Shown here: piece after piece, positions 1-8,133 of the stretch
Numbering within the stretch: position 1 is the stretch's first letter
Layout: each line of letters begins with the position of its first letter
Source of the DNA: Pelomonas nitida
Lineage (GTDB): Bacteria; Pseudomonadota; Gammaproteobacteria; Burkholderiales; Burkholderiaceae_C
NCBI RefSeq assembly: GCF_043555975.1
Contig: NZ_JBIGIA010000005.1
Span: forward strand, 1 to 64,000
Reading direction: 5' to 3'
DNA length: 64,000 nt
Translations under genes and position numbers: made by a program
Notes under the pieces: model-generated
What the model was told of the DNA's origin: nothing
Seen by the model: only the letters and a program-made list of their open reading frames with translations
Database searches by the model: none

Positions 1-124
1 GCCCTGGCCGCACTTCGCATCAAGAAACCGACCATCGACACCCAACTGACCCTGCTGTAGTGGCAATTCCGAAGGGCCAGCCTATACGGATCAGGCACTT
101 ACGGCGGTTGGTGTCGAACTCGGG
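1..124 (+). mobile_element. Right end of an insertion sequence (transposase C-terminus plus IS end)
   Basis: A plus-strand reading frame is open from the window edge and ends with a TAG at 58-60; its last residues read ALAALRIKKPTIDTQLTLL. It is followed by about 60 bases of non-coding sequence. Coding similarity to the neighbouring M20 gene begins abruptly near position 125. A short C-terminal tail, then a non-coding end, then a sudden entry into a disrupted gene is the layout expected of an IS right end. The IS family is not assigned because only the last 19 codons are visible. The link between the tail and a transposase is inference. Confidence 0.5.
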
Positions 125-1186
125 GGCGCCGGTCACTTTGGGCACGACCTCGATGCCCATCGGGCGCGGGCCGGTGCTGGCCACGCGCGTGAGCGTGGGC
201 AGCATGGCTTCAGTCAACGCCGGGTCGTTGTGCGTGACGGGGTAGTTCTTCGTGATGCAGACCTGGCAGCTCGCGCGCGACGCGGTGGCGATGCCCTCGG
301 CCAGCTGCGTGACGCGCGCGTGGATGTCGTCGCGCATGCCCTCGTCGAAGCTGCGGATGGTGCCGCGCATCTCGACGGCATCCGGAATGATGTTCTCGCG
401 CACGCCACCCCTGATGGCGCCGATGGTGACGACGGCCGGCTCGCGGTTGAGGTCCAGCGTGCGGCTGACGATGGTTTGCAGGCCCAGCACGATCTGCGCC
501 GACGTGACGATGGGGTCCACGCCCAGCCACGGCGCTGCGCCATGCGTCTGCTTGCCGCGCACGGTGATCTTGAGCCGGTCGCTGCTCGCCATCGTCGGAC
601 CCGGCCGGTAGCCGATGACGCCGACCGGCTGGCGCGACGTGACGTGCAGGCCGAAGATGGCGCTGGGCGTGGGGTGCTCCAGCACGCCCTCCTTGATCAT
701 CAGCGCTGCCCCGCCCTCCTCGCCCTCGGGCGGCATCTCCTCGGCGGGCTGGAAGATGAACTTCACGCTGCCCGGAATCCGCTCCCGCAGCCCGGCCAGG
801 ATGCTGGCCACGCCCATCAGGATGGCGACGTGGCAGTCGTGTCCGCAGGCATGCATGACGCCCACCTCCTCGCCGTTCCACACCGCACGCGCCTTGGAGG
901 CGAAGGGCAGGTCCACGGCCTCGGTGACGGGCAGCCCGTCCATGTCGGCGCGCAGCGCGACCACGCCGCCGGGCTTACCGCCCTTGAGCAGCCCGACGAC
1001 GCCGGTGTGCGCCACGCCCGTCTTGACCTCGTCGAAGCCCAGCGAGCGCAGGTGCTCGGCGACGATGCTGGCAGTGCGGAATTCCCGGTTGCCCAGCTCG
1101 GGATGCTGGTGCAGGTCGCGGCGCCAGGCGATGACCTGGGATTCGAGAGCGGCGGCTGCGGCGTCGATGCGGTCGGTGAGGTTCAT
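20..1186 (-). pseudogene. M20-family amidohydrolase (hippurate/IAA-amino-acid hydrolase type), 3'-truncated
   Basis: The family consists of metal-dependent amidohydrolases that cleave N-acyl amino acids. From the ATG at 1186 (MNLTDRIDAA) the protein shows the family N-terminus (WRRDLHQHPELG), the metal-binding HACGHDCHVA, the catalytic QPAEE stretch and the dimerisation region with RPGPTMAS. About 354 residues look native. After VPKVTGA, where the family normally continues with an EDF metal-ligand segment and roughly 70 more residues, the frame runs into unrelated sequence for 34 codons and stops. The truncation point coincides with the apparent insertion-sequence end, so the gene is probably inactive. 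A start at 1285 would only add a low-complexity extension. Confidence 0.75.
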
Positions 1187-1289
1187 GCAAAGGCCCGAAG
1201 AAGTGCTGCGCAAGTATGGCGGCAGGCGGCTGCGCCCAAGCAACGGCAGCACCCGCTGAGACAACGTCTGTGCCGCGCAAGGCAAGTCC

Positions 1290-1316
1290 CACGTACCTCG
1301 CGAGATATCCGGGCTA
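1290..1316 (+). repeat. Copy of the CTCGCGAnATATCCGGG dispersed motif
   Basis: ACCTCGCGAGATATCCGGGC lies between the truncated M20 gene and the next gene and reaches the stop codon of the latter. The same motif recurs twice near 59.3-59.5 kb as the two ends of an inverted-repeat segment. Its presence beside a mobile-element scar here suggests a mobile or insertion-derived repeat. Confidence 0.5.
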
Positions 1317-2270
1317 GAGCGCTCGCGCAGGAAGCTTGGTCAAGTCCTGGCACCCCATGAGCCGCCGCAGCCGGCGCTTGAAGTCCAGCCACTGCTTGGT
1401 GCGTGAGCGGTCGATGCGCTTCACGTCGATCAGCGACAGGCCATCGCCACAGCCGTTGAGCGTGTGCAGACCAGCGACGTGCGTCGTGCTGACGAGGTCG
1501 CCCGTCAGGCGCTCGACACCGGCCTCGAGCACCACACGCTCGGGCGTCAGCGACGTGAAACGCAGCAACCGGGTGGCGCTGCCATAGCCAGTGGCGCTGT
1601 CCTGCACCGGCAGCGTCAGCACGCCGTCACGGCCCACGAAGGGCCGGCCGGCCGGGCGGGCGCCGTCGCGGCTGACACGCACCGGGTTACTCGCCAGCGG
1701 CGTCCACGGGCCGATCAGCCGGGGTGCGTGCGCCACATGCAGCTCACGCTGGTCGCGCGCGCCCGGGCCCACCAGCGCATAGAACATCCACCAGCGCCCG
1801 CCGTGCTCGACAAGCGATGCATCGGCAACGGGCTGCCCGGTGAGCAGGGCCGATTCGCGCACCCAGCGGTCGAGTGACGCGTCGGTCGCGCGGTAGAGCG
1901 CGACCTCGCCGGCCTGGAAGCTCTCCGGCACCATCCAGGTCTGGCCGCCGTGCTCGAAGACTTGCGGGTAGGACAGGTGAAATGGCTTGTCCAGCACCGT
2001 GACCTGGCCGCGCCAGCGCAGGTCGGCCAGCGCAAACTCGTGGCGCTCGATGTTGGCGCGCTTGATGCGGTAGTCGAAGGCCTCGACGAAGACGTGCAGC
2101 GCGTCGCCGCGCACGAGGCCGAAGGGATCGGCCAGGTAGCGCCAGTGGCCGGCGTCGGGCAGCCAGGTGATGCGCTCGCGCGCGGCACGCAAGGTGGCAG
2201 CGTCGACATCCTGAACCGTGACCGGAACGATGCCGACCTGCCAGAAGTCGGTGCGGGGGCGTTTGAACAT
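1314..2270 (-). CDS. Predicted five-bladed beta-propeller protein (GH43-like/GINT1 N-domain-like)
   Basis: The protein has 318 residues, starting MFKRPRTDFWQVGI. It contains repeated propeller-like blades with D/W-rich turns: WRYLADPFGLVRGDALHVFVEAFD, YPQVFEHGGQTWMVPES, and DASLVEHGGRWWMFYALV. ADPF followed by F-x-E and Y-P-x-V-F...MVPES is the pattern I associate with glycosidase-like propellers found next to glycosyltransferases and formyltransferases (the N-terminal domain of plant GINT1-type proteins). No signal peptide or membrane segment is visible. The adjacent glycosyltransferase on the same strand suggests a role in surface glycan synthesis. The substrate cannot be read from the sequence. 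Confidence 0.55.
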   Translation of the reverse strand: MFKRPRTDFWQVGIVPVTVQDVDAATLRAARERITWLPDAGHWRYLADPFGLVRGDALHVFVEAFDYRIKRANIERHEFALADLRWRGQVTVLDKPFHLSYPQVFEHGGQTWMVPESFQAGEVALYRATDASLDRWVRESALLTGQPVADASLVEHGGRWWMFYALVGPGARDQRELHVAHAPRLIGPWTPLASNPVRVSRDGARPAGRPFVGRDGVLTLPVQDSATGYGSATRLLRFTSLTPERVVLEAGVERLTGDLVSTTHVAGLHTLNGCGDGLSLIDVKRIDRSRTKQWLDFKRRLRRLMGCQDLTKLPARAL

Positions 2271-2405
2271 GCAGGAATAGGGGCTGCCGCAGCTGAGCAG
2301 CCGCGCGATGGACCATCAAATGAACAAGCCGCCACGCGGCGGCCTGCATTCTCAACGCAAGGGCTGGGCCGGCCTCACCGGCGTTGCCGCCATAGCACGC
2401 GGCCG

Positions 2406-3482
2406 TCAGGCGGCGACGGCGGTCTTGTCTTCATCCAGCATCGGTGCCCGTGCCGTGCGGTGGGCCATGACATCGCGGTAAAACCCGAGCGTCCGCGCCA
2501 CGGCGTTGCCGCGGTCATAGGCGGCTGTTGCATAGCTCACGGTGCGTGCCTCGCGGGGCAGCGGGCGCAGGCGAGCCAGCTCTTCGTCGATGGCCCGGCC
2601 CAGCTGATCCGCGTCGCCTACCGGCACGAGCCGCGCGGGCTGCCCCAGCAGCATCTCCTGCGGCCCCTGGGTGGCGGTGGACAGCACGGGCCGGCCGGCA
2701 CGCATGGCTTCCAGGATGGCGAGCGGGAAGGCTTCCTCGCGAGACGGCGACACGAAGAGGTCAAACGACTGCAGCGCCTCGTCGACGTCGGTCCGGTAGC
2801 CCAGCAGCCGGATGCGAGCATCGCCCGCCGCCATCGCCTGCAGGCGATCCGCGTCGGGACCCTCGCCCAGGATGGCCAGCACCGCGTCGGCCGGCGCATG
2901 GGCCTTGAAACCCTGGATCAGCAGGTCCATGCCCTTGCTGCTGTGCAGCCGGCCCACGCTGCCAACCAGCAACTGCTCGGGCTGCAGGGCCAGCTCGGCG
3001 CGCAGATCGGTCCGGCAGGCGGTGGCCTCACGCTCCGGCGCCCAGTTGTAGATGACGCTGGCCAGCTGCCGCGACTTCGGCAGCCCGTCATGCTGGGCGC
3101 GATTCACGCAGATGAGCCCGTCCAGTTCGGCATGGTGATGGGCCTTGTAGCCGACGTGCAGCGTGCCGATGCGTGCCACATCGCACGACCGGGCAACGGC
3201 CTTGCACGCGGGGCCGAGGTGGCCATGGCAGACATCGGCCCGCAGGCGGCGCACCAGCGACGCGACGCGCCAGCCACGCATCAACGGCAGCTTGAGGCCA
3301 TGGAAGGTCACGGCGGCGCTCAAGGCGCCCGCCACGGCAGACCCGGCAGAGCCGATGACATGGACTCGATGGCCGAGTGCCGCCTGGGCGTTGGCGAGAT
3401 CGATGCAATGCCGTTCGCCGCCGGCAATGCGCGATGAGAAGACGACATGGACCAGGGTCAACGGCTCGAACGGGAGAGGCAT
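2406..3482 (-). CDS. Glycosyltransferase family 4 (GT-B fold)
   Basis: The protein has 358 residues from the ATG at 3482 (MPLPFEPLTLVHVVFSS). The N-terminal acceptor domain has the GGxE-type loop (RIAGGERHCIDLANAQ). The C-terminal nucleotide-sugar domain shows VGSVGRLHSSKGMDLLIQGF, LAILGEGPDADRLQ, the LLGYRTDV segment and the E-x7-E motif (SREEAFPLAILEAMRAG). This is a complete GT4 architecture of usual length. It is cytosolic, without a signal sequence. A longer frame to 3794 exists, but its extra 104 residues are arginine-rich and unlike the family. It probably builds a surface polysaccharide or lipopolysaccharide part; donor and acceptor are unknown. Confidence 0.8.
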   Translation of the reverse strand: MPLPFEPLTLVHVVFSSRIAGGERHCIDLANAQAALGHRVHVIGSAGSAVAGALSAAVTFHGLKLPLMRGWRVASLVRRLRADVCHGHLGPACKAVARSCDVARIGTLHVGYKAHHHAELDGLICVNRAQHDGLPKSRQLASVIYNWAPEREATACRTDLRAELALQPEQLLVGSVGRLHSSKGMDLLIQGFKAHAPADAVLAILGEGPDADRLQAMAAGDARIRLLGYRTDVDEALQSFDLFVSPSREEAFPLAILEAMRAGRPVLSTATQGPQEMLLGQPARLVPVGDADQLGRAIDEELARLRPLPREARTVSYATAAYDRGNAVARTLGFYRDVMAHRTARAPMLDEDKTAVAA

Positions 3483-3905
3483 GGCAGCTTTTGATAACGA
3501 TTCGAATACGCGGGAAGCATTAAAAACTTTACGTAGCGACACATTCAGAAACCTGTCAGTTCCCCTCGGTTGCGCGTACAGGCCTGTGGGCGCCTTGCTC
3601 AGATAACGCGCCATGCCGCGCAAGCTGCGTCGATGCCCGCGGCGTCGCTGACCTCGATCGACGGCCAGCGCATCACAAGCCTGTGGCGCGGCGGGCACAA
3701 CAGCCACGCCACAGCCCCAGGCAGGATGGCACGCGGGCTCCCGCGAAACTGAGGGGCAGCTTTCGCCCGCCCGACATCTGCATGACAGCGCCACGTGAAC
3801 AAAGCCGCGCTGTCCGCCCGACGCGGCCGCTCGGCGCAGAAAAGCGGGGCGGTCCGCGTCCTTTTCAACGGCTTCGCAGGCTCAAGGGTCCGCAGAATTT
3901 GCCGA
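3483..3905. other. Intergenic region between the divergent GT4 and flgI genes
   Basis: This is 423 bases without a convincing gene. The first 90 bases are clearly more AT-rich than the surroundings (runs such as TTTTGATAACGATTCG and AAAAACTTTACG) and are the likely promoter of the minus-strand GT4 gene. The rest is GC-rich. A minus-strand reading frame ending at 3599 has no recognisable family, and I did not call it. The last 24 bases hold the conserved flgI/fliO upstream motif. Confidence 0.6.
3882..3905 (+). promoter_or_regulatory. Sigma-28-like TCAA-N15-GCCGA motif abutting the flgI start
   Basis: TCAA at 3882-3885 and GCCGA at 3901-3905 are separated by 15 bases, the spacing of FliA promoters. 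The spacer element GGTCCGCAGAAT is shared with the motif upstream of fliO. The GCCGA touches the only plausible flgI start codon (GTG at 3906), so a standard start point would fall inside the gene. Its function as the flgI promoter is therefore doubtful. Confidence 0.35.
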
Positions 3906-5006
3906 GTGAAGACCCTGCAAGCCCTCCTCCTCAGCCTCGCCGTCGTGCTGGCGCCGATTTCCCATGCCGCCCGCATCAAGGAAGTCGCGGCCGTGGCCGG
4001 CGTGCGCTCCAACCCGCTGACGGGCTACGGCCTGGTCGTGGGTCTGGACGGCACCGGCGACCAGACCACGCAGGCGCCCTTCACCGGCCAGAGCCTCACA
4101 GCCATGCTGCAGCAGTTCGGCGTGCTGCTGCCCCAGGGCGTGACCATGCAGCCTCGCAACATCGCCGCCGTCATGGTGACGGCCTCGCTGCCGCCTTTCG
4201 CGCAGCCCGGCCAGCAGCTCGACATCAATGTCTCGTCCATCGGCAATGCCAAGAGCCTGCGTGGCGGCACGCTGATCGCGACGCCACTGCGCGGCGCGGA
4301 CGGGCAGATCTACGCCATCGCACAAGGCAACCTGGTCGTCGGCGGTGCCGGTGCCTCGGCCGGCGGTTCCAAGGTGCAGATCAACCACCTGAGCGCAGGG
4401 CGCATCCCGTCCGGCGCGCTGGTCGAGCGCTCCGTGCCCACGCCGCTGGCCCAGGGCGACATCCTGCAGTTGGACCTCAACAGCAGCGACTACACCACGG
4501 CCCGCGCCGTCGCGCAGGCCATCAACAAGGCCAAGGGCGCGGGCACGGCCCAGGCCATGGACGGCCGCGTCGTGCGGGTGAAGGCGCCGACGGCGCCCGA
4601 TGAGCGCGTCGCATTCCTGGCCGACGTCGAGAACCTGCCGGTGGACCTGGCGCCCGCCGCCGCCCGCGTCGTCATCAACGCCCGCACCGGCTCCATCGTC
4701 ATGAACCAGGCGGTCACGCTGTCGTCCTGCGCGGTCGCCCACGGCAACCTGTCCGTGACCATCAGCTCGACGCCGGTGATCAGCCAGCCCAACGCGCTGT
4801 CTGGCGGGCAGACCACGGTGGCCGAAAAGGCCGACATCGCCATCCGCCAGGATCCCGGCAGCCTCATCCAGCTGCCCGCCGGCGCGCGGCTGTCGGACGT
4901 CGTCAAGGCGCTGAATTCGCTCGGCGCCACGCCCCAGGATCTGCTCGCGATCCTGCAGGCGATGAAGAGTGCGGGCGCCCTCAACGCCGAGCTCGAGGTG
5001 ATCTGA
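3906..5006 (+). CDS. flgI: Flagellar P-ring protein FlgI
   Basis: FlgI forms the periplasmic P-ring, the bushing around the flagellar rod in the peptidoglycan layer. The GTG start gives 366 residues, the usual length. It places a Sec signal peptide (VKTLQALLLSLAVVLAPISHA) directly before the mature N-terminus ARIKEVAAVAGVRSNPLTGYG, a strongly conserved FlgI opening. Conserved internal blocks include GTGDQTTQAPFT and NARTGSIVMNQAV. A frame extends upstream to 3795, but that part is arginine-rich and lies before the signal peptide. No Shine-Dalgarno sequence is visible before the GTG. flgJ, flgK and flgL follow on the same strand, but the canonical upstream flgA-H are absent here. Confidence 0.93.
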   Translation: MKTLQALLLSLAVVLAPISHAARIKEVAAVAGVRSNPLTGYGLVVGLDGTGDQTTQAPFTGQSLTAMLQQFGVLLPQGVTMQPRNIAAVMVTASLPPFAQPGQQLDINVSSIGNAKSLRGGTLIATPLRGADGQIYAIAQGNLVVGGAGASAGGSKVQINHLSAGRIPSGALVERSVPTPLAQGDILQLDLNSSDYTTARAVAQAINKAKGAGTAQAMDGRVVRVKAPTAPDERVAFLADVENLPVDLAPAAARVVINARTGSIVMNQAVTLSSCAVAHGNLSVTISSTPVISQPNALSGGQTTVAEKADIAIRQDPGSLIQLPAGARLSDVVKALNSLGATPQDLLAILQAMKSAGALNAELEVI

Positions 5007-5024
5007 TGAAAGCCAACCGCCCCT

Positions 5025-5155
5025 CGCCCAGCCACGCCCCGCTGAACGCGGGCATGTCTTGTCGGTCCCCCGGGGGGACGACGATTGGCCGGGCCTCGAG
5101 CCCAGCCGAAATCGCCCGACGGTCCGGCTTGGGGGCGGCCCGGCGCTCGGCCCGA
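5025..5155 (+). repeat. Dispersed intergenic repeat, copy 1 (degenerate)
   Basis: This lies in the flgI-flgJ gap. It contains the four blocks shared by the family: CCCCGCTGAACGCGGGC, a CGGTCCCCCGGGGGGAC palindrome, a degenerate central stem, and the tail GGCTTGGGGGCGGCCCGGCG followed by CTCGGCCCG. The central hairpin is more decayed than in the copies at 23.3 kb and 49.9 kb. Confidence 0.65.
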
Positions 5156-5177
5156 CACCACGCGATGGACCACTGAC

Positions 5178-6050
5178 ATGGCCAGCAGCTTTCAATCCAT
5201 CTCCGGTCAGAGCCTCGGGAGCCTCGACGCGCTCAAGGCCCAGGCCTCGCGTGACCCCAAGGGCACGATCCGCGAAACCGCCAAGCAGTTCGAGTCGCTG
5301 TTCATGCAGGAAGTGATGAAGAGCATGCGGGCGTCCACGCTGTCCAGCGGCATGCTGGACAACAGCGCGACGCAGCTCGGCACCGAGATGCTGGACACGC
5401 AGTTCGCCGGCAAGATGTCCGGCCTGCCGGGTGGGCTGTCAGACGCCATCCAGAAGCAGCTGCAACGCCAGATGGGCGTCAAGGATCTCTCGCCAGAAAG
5501 CGTGCAGAAGGCCAGCCAGACGACGCTGGCCCAGGCCTTGCCCGCGCTGGCGACCAAGGGCATCCCCAACCATGTGCAGAGCTTCATCCAGAAGCACGAC
5601 GCCGCCGCCCGCGCCGCGTCGGCGGCCACGGGCATTCCGGCCAGCTTCATGGTCGCGCAGGCTGCGCACGAAAGCGGCTGGGGCAAGCGCGAGATCACCG
5701 GCGCGGATGGCACCAAGAGCCACAACGTGTTCGGCATCAAGGCCACGCCGGGCTGGACGGGCAAGACGGTGGACGTGCAGACGACCGAGGTCATCAACGG
5801 TCAGGCCCACAAGGTGGTGGCCAAGTTCCGCGCCTACGGCAGCTACGACGAGGCCTTCAAGGACTACGCCCGGTTGCTCGGCAGCAACGACCGCTACGCC
5901 AAGGTCGTGGCCGAAGCCCAGAGCGGCAACGCCGCCGGCTTCGCCCGCGGCCTGCAGCAGGCCGGCTACGCGACCGACCCGGCCTATGCCGAGAAGATCG
6001 CCAAGACCATTCAAACCACCCAGCGTGTGCAAAGCACGCTGATGGCCTGA
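5178..6050 (+). CDS. flgJ: Flagellar rod cap / peptidoglycan hydrolase FlgJ
   Basis: FlgJ caps the growing rod and digests peptidoglycan so that the rod can pass. The protein has 290 residues. Residues 1-110 form the rod-cap domain (KQFESLFMQEVMKSMRAST, NSATQLGTEMLDTQFA). From about residue 130 the glucosaminidase domain follows, with the catalytic glutamate E165 in AAHESGWGK and the NVFGIKA and YGSYDEAFKDYARLL blocks. This two-domain form is typical of beta- and gammaproteobacteria. There is no signal peptide, as expected for export through the flagellar apparatus. Confidence 0.95.
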   Translation: MASSFQSISGQSLGSLDALKAQASRDPKGTIRETAKQFESLFMQEVMKSMRASTLSSGMLDNSATQLGTEMLDTQFAGKMSGLPGGLSDAIQKQLQRQMGVKDLSPESVQKASQTTLAQALPALATKGIPNHVQSFIQKHDAAARAASAATGIPASFMVAQAAHESGWGKREITGADGTKSHNVFGIKATPGWTGKTVDVQTTEVINGQAHKVVAKFRAYGSYDEAFKDYARLLGSNDRYAKVVAEAQSGNAAGFARGLQQAGYATDPAYAEKIAKTIQTTQRVQSTLMA

Positions 6051-6062
6051 GGACGCGCGCTC

Positions 6063-8045
6063 ATGGCTGGTCTCCTGACCCTCGGCGCCCGTGCGATGTT
6101 CGCCAACCAGGCGGCATTGCAGACCATCGGCCAGAACATCGCCAACGCGAACACGGCCGGCTATTCGCGCCAGTCCGTCGTGCTGACGACGTCGCCGGGG
6201 CAGTTCACCGGCGCAGGCTTCTTCGGCAAGGGGGTGGACGTCGAGACCGTCGTGCGCTCGCACAACGAGTTCCTGACCAAGGAGGCCGTGAGCGCCAAGT
6301 CCACCGCCTCCGCCGACGCCACGCGCGCCGAGCAGCTCAGCCGCATGGAGAAGATCTTCGCCACCGGCACCGACGGCCTGGGCTACGCGGCCAGCCAGTT
6401 CCTCAACGCCATGGTCGACGTGACCAGCCGGCCCAACGACCCGTCCGCGCGCCAGGTGGCGCTGGGCCGTGCCTCGGAGCTGGCCACGCGCTTCTCCAAT
6501 GCCGGCCAGCAGGTCACCGATCTGCAGGCCGGCGTCGTCAGCGACCTCAAGGCCTCGGTCACCGTCGTCAACCAGCTCGCGCAGCAGATCGCCAACGCCA
6601 ACGACCAGATCGCCAAGACCCGCGGCAGCGGCCACACGCCCAACGACTTGCTGGACCAGCGCGAAAAGCTGATCTCGCAAATGGGCGAATACATCGCCGT
6701 CACGACCGTTCCGGCCGACGACGGCACGGTGGGCGTCTTCATCGGCGGTGGCCAGCGCCTGGTGCTGGGCAACCAGGCATCGGCGCTGCAGGTCACGGCC
6801 GATGCGTACGACCCGCAGCGTGCCGTGCTGTCGCTGAAGGAAGGCAACATCAACCGTGCGCTGGACGAGAGCGTGCTGACCGGTGGCTCCATGAGCGCGC
6901 TGCTGAGCTTCCAGAACCACGACCTGCAAGACGCCCGCAACATGCTCGGGCAGCTGGCGGCCGCCATCGGCACACGCGTCAACGACCAAAACGCCCTCGG
7001 GCTGGACCTGTCCAACCCGCCGGGCCAGGGGGCCGCCATCTTCAACGTGGCGACGCCGCGCACGCTGCCCGCCGCCACCAATGCGCGTGACGCCAACGGC
7101 GCCTTCGTCAGCGGCGTGCAGGCCAGCATCGTCGACGCCGGCCAGCTGCAAGCCAGCAGCTACATGCTCACCTCCGACTCGGCAGGCAGCTACCAGCTGA
7201 CCCGGCTGTCCGACGGGCTGGTGCGCTCGGTCAACGACGGCGACACGATCGACGGCTTCCAGGTCAGCTTCACGCCGTCGGCCCCGGCCGCGGGCGAGAG
7301 CTTCCTCATCGAGCCCGTGGGGGCCGCCGCGACCGAGATGCGCCGCGTGCTCGACAACCCCAACGGCATCGCGGCCGCGTCCCCGCTGACGGCCTCCACG
7401 CTCGCCACCAACAACGGCACACTGACCATCGACAGCATCTATGCCGTCAACCGCACGATGGACACGGCCAACGCGCCCATCAGCATCGAGTTCGGCGACC
7501 CCGACCCCGCCAACAGCGCCAACGTCCAGTACACGCTGACGCTGGCCGACGGCACGGTCATGAACGGCATCTGGAGCGCCGGCAAGCCCATCGGCAACGA
7601 CCCGGCCGCCGGCATCGACCTCGGCTTCGAGCTGCGCACCAATGGCGTGCCGCGCAAGGGCGACAAGCTGACGCTGGACAAGACCACCTACACCGCCACC
7701 AACAACGGCAACGCCAAGGCCTTCCTGAACATCCAGACGGAAGCCTTCATCGGCCGCCAGGTGCTGACCGACGGCTCCATCACGGCTGGCTCGACGATCA
7801 GCGACGCCTACGCGGCCTCGATGAGCGAGGTGGGCGCACGCGTGCAGAGCGCAACCTATCTGTCGGGCGTCTCCACCACGGTGGCGACCAACGCCGAAGC
7901 CAACCGCGCCGGGCAGGCCGGCGTCAACCTCGACGAAGAAGCCTCGCGCCTGATGCAGTTCCAGCAGAGCTACCAGGCCGCGGCCAAGGTGCTGCAGACG
8001 GCACAGACGCTGTTCGACGAACTGATGCGCATCGCCGCCCGATGA
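6063..8045 (+). CDS. flgK: Hook-filament junction protein 1, FlgK
   Basis: FlgK joins hook and filament. The protein has 660 residues. Its N-terminus LTLGARAMFANQAALQTIGQNIANANTAGYSRQ carries the signature shared by axial proteins. The C-terminus, GVNLDEEASRLMQFQQSYQAAAKVLQTAQTLFDEL, is the matching coiled-coil D0 segment. The large central part is serine/threonine/alanine-rich and poorly conserved. It starts 12 bases after flgJ and is followed by flgL, so the three genes are probably co-transcribed. Confidence 0.96.
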   Translation: MAGLLTLGARAMFANQAALQTIGQNIANANTAGYSRQSVVLTTSPGQFTGAGFFGKGVDVETVVRSHNEFLTKEAVSAKSTASADATRAEQLSRMEKIFATGTDGLGYAASQFLNAMVDVTSRPNDPSARQVALGRASELATRFSNAGQQVTDLQAGVVSDLKASVTVVNQLAQQIANANDQIAKTRGSGHTPNDLLDQREKLISQMGEYIAVTTVPADDGTVGVFIGGGQRLVLGNQASALQVTADAYDPQRAVLSLKEGNINRALDESVLTGGSMSALLSFQNHDLQDARNMLGQLAAAIGTRVNDQNALGLDLSNPPGQGAAIFNVATPRTLPAATNARDANGAFVSGVQASIVDAGQLQASSYMLTSDSAGSYQLTRLSDGLVRSVNDGDTIDGFQVSFTPSAPAAGESFLIEPVGAAATEMRRVLDNPNGIAAASPLTASTLATNNGTLTIDSIYAVNRTMDTANAPISIEFGDPDPANSANVQYTLTLADGTVMNGIWSAGKPIGNDPAAGIDLGFELRTNGVPRKGDKLTLDKTTYTATNNGNAKAFLNIQTEAFIGRQVLTDGSITAGSTISDAYAASMSEVGARVQSATYLSGVSTTVATNAEANRAGQAGVNLDEEASRLMQFQQSYQAAAKVLQTAQTLFDELMRIAAR

Positions 8046-8133
8046 GACACCCCGCACACCGCACCACCGACCGGGCCGCTGACACCGCACGCCGCCAACG
8101 TGCAGCCCTCGCCGATTTCCCCCGGGAGCGCTC

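Noticed and set aside
3599..3782. Minus-strand frame ending in VSDAAGIDAACAAWRVI
   Set aside because: It has no recognisable family, no ribosome-binding site, and lies in a probable upstream region; it could be a gene remnant but cannot be supported.
3483..3794. N-terminal extension of the GT4 glycosyltransferase
   Set aside because: The extra 104 residues are arginine- and cysteine-rich without GT4 features, and the AT-rich likely promoter lies within them.
3795..3905. Earlier GTG start of flgI
   Set aside because: It would place an arginine-rich segment in front of the signal peptide; the family begins at the GTG at 3906.
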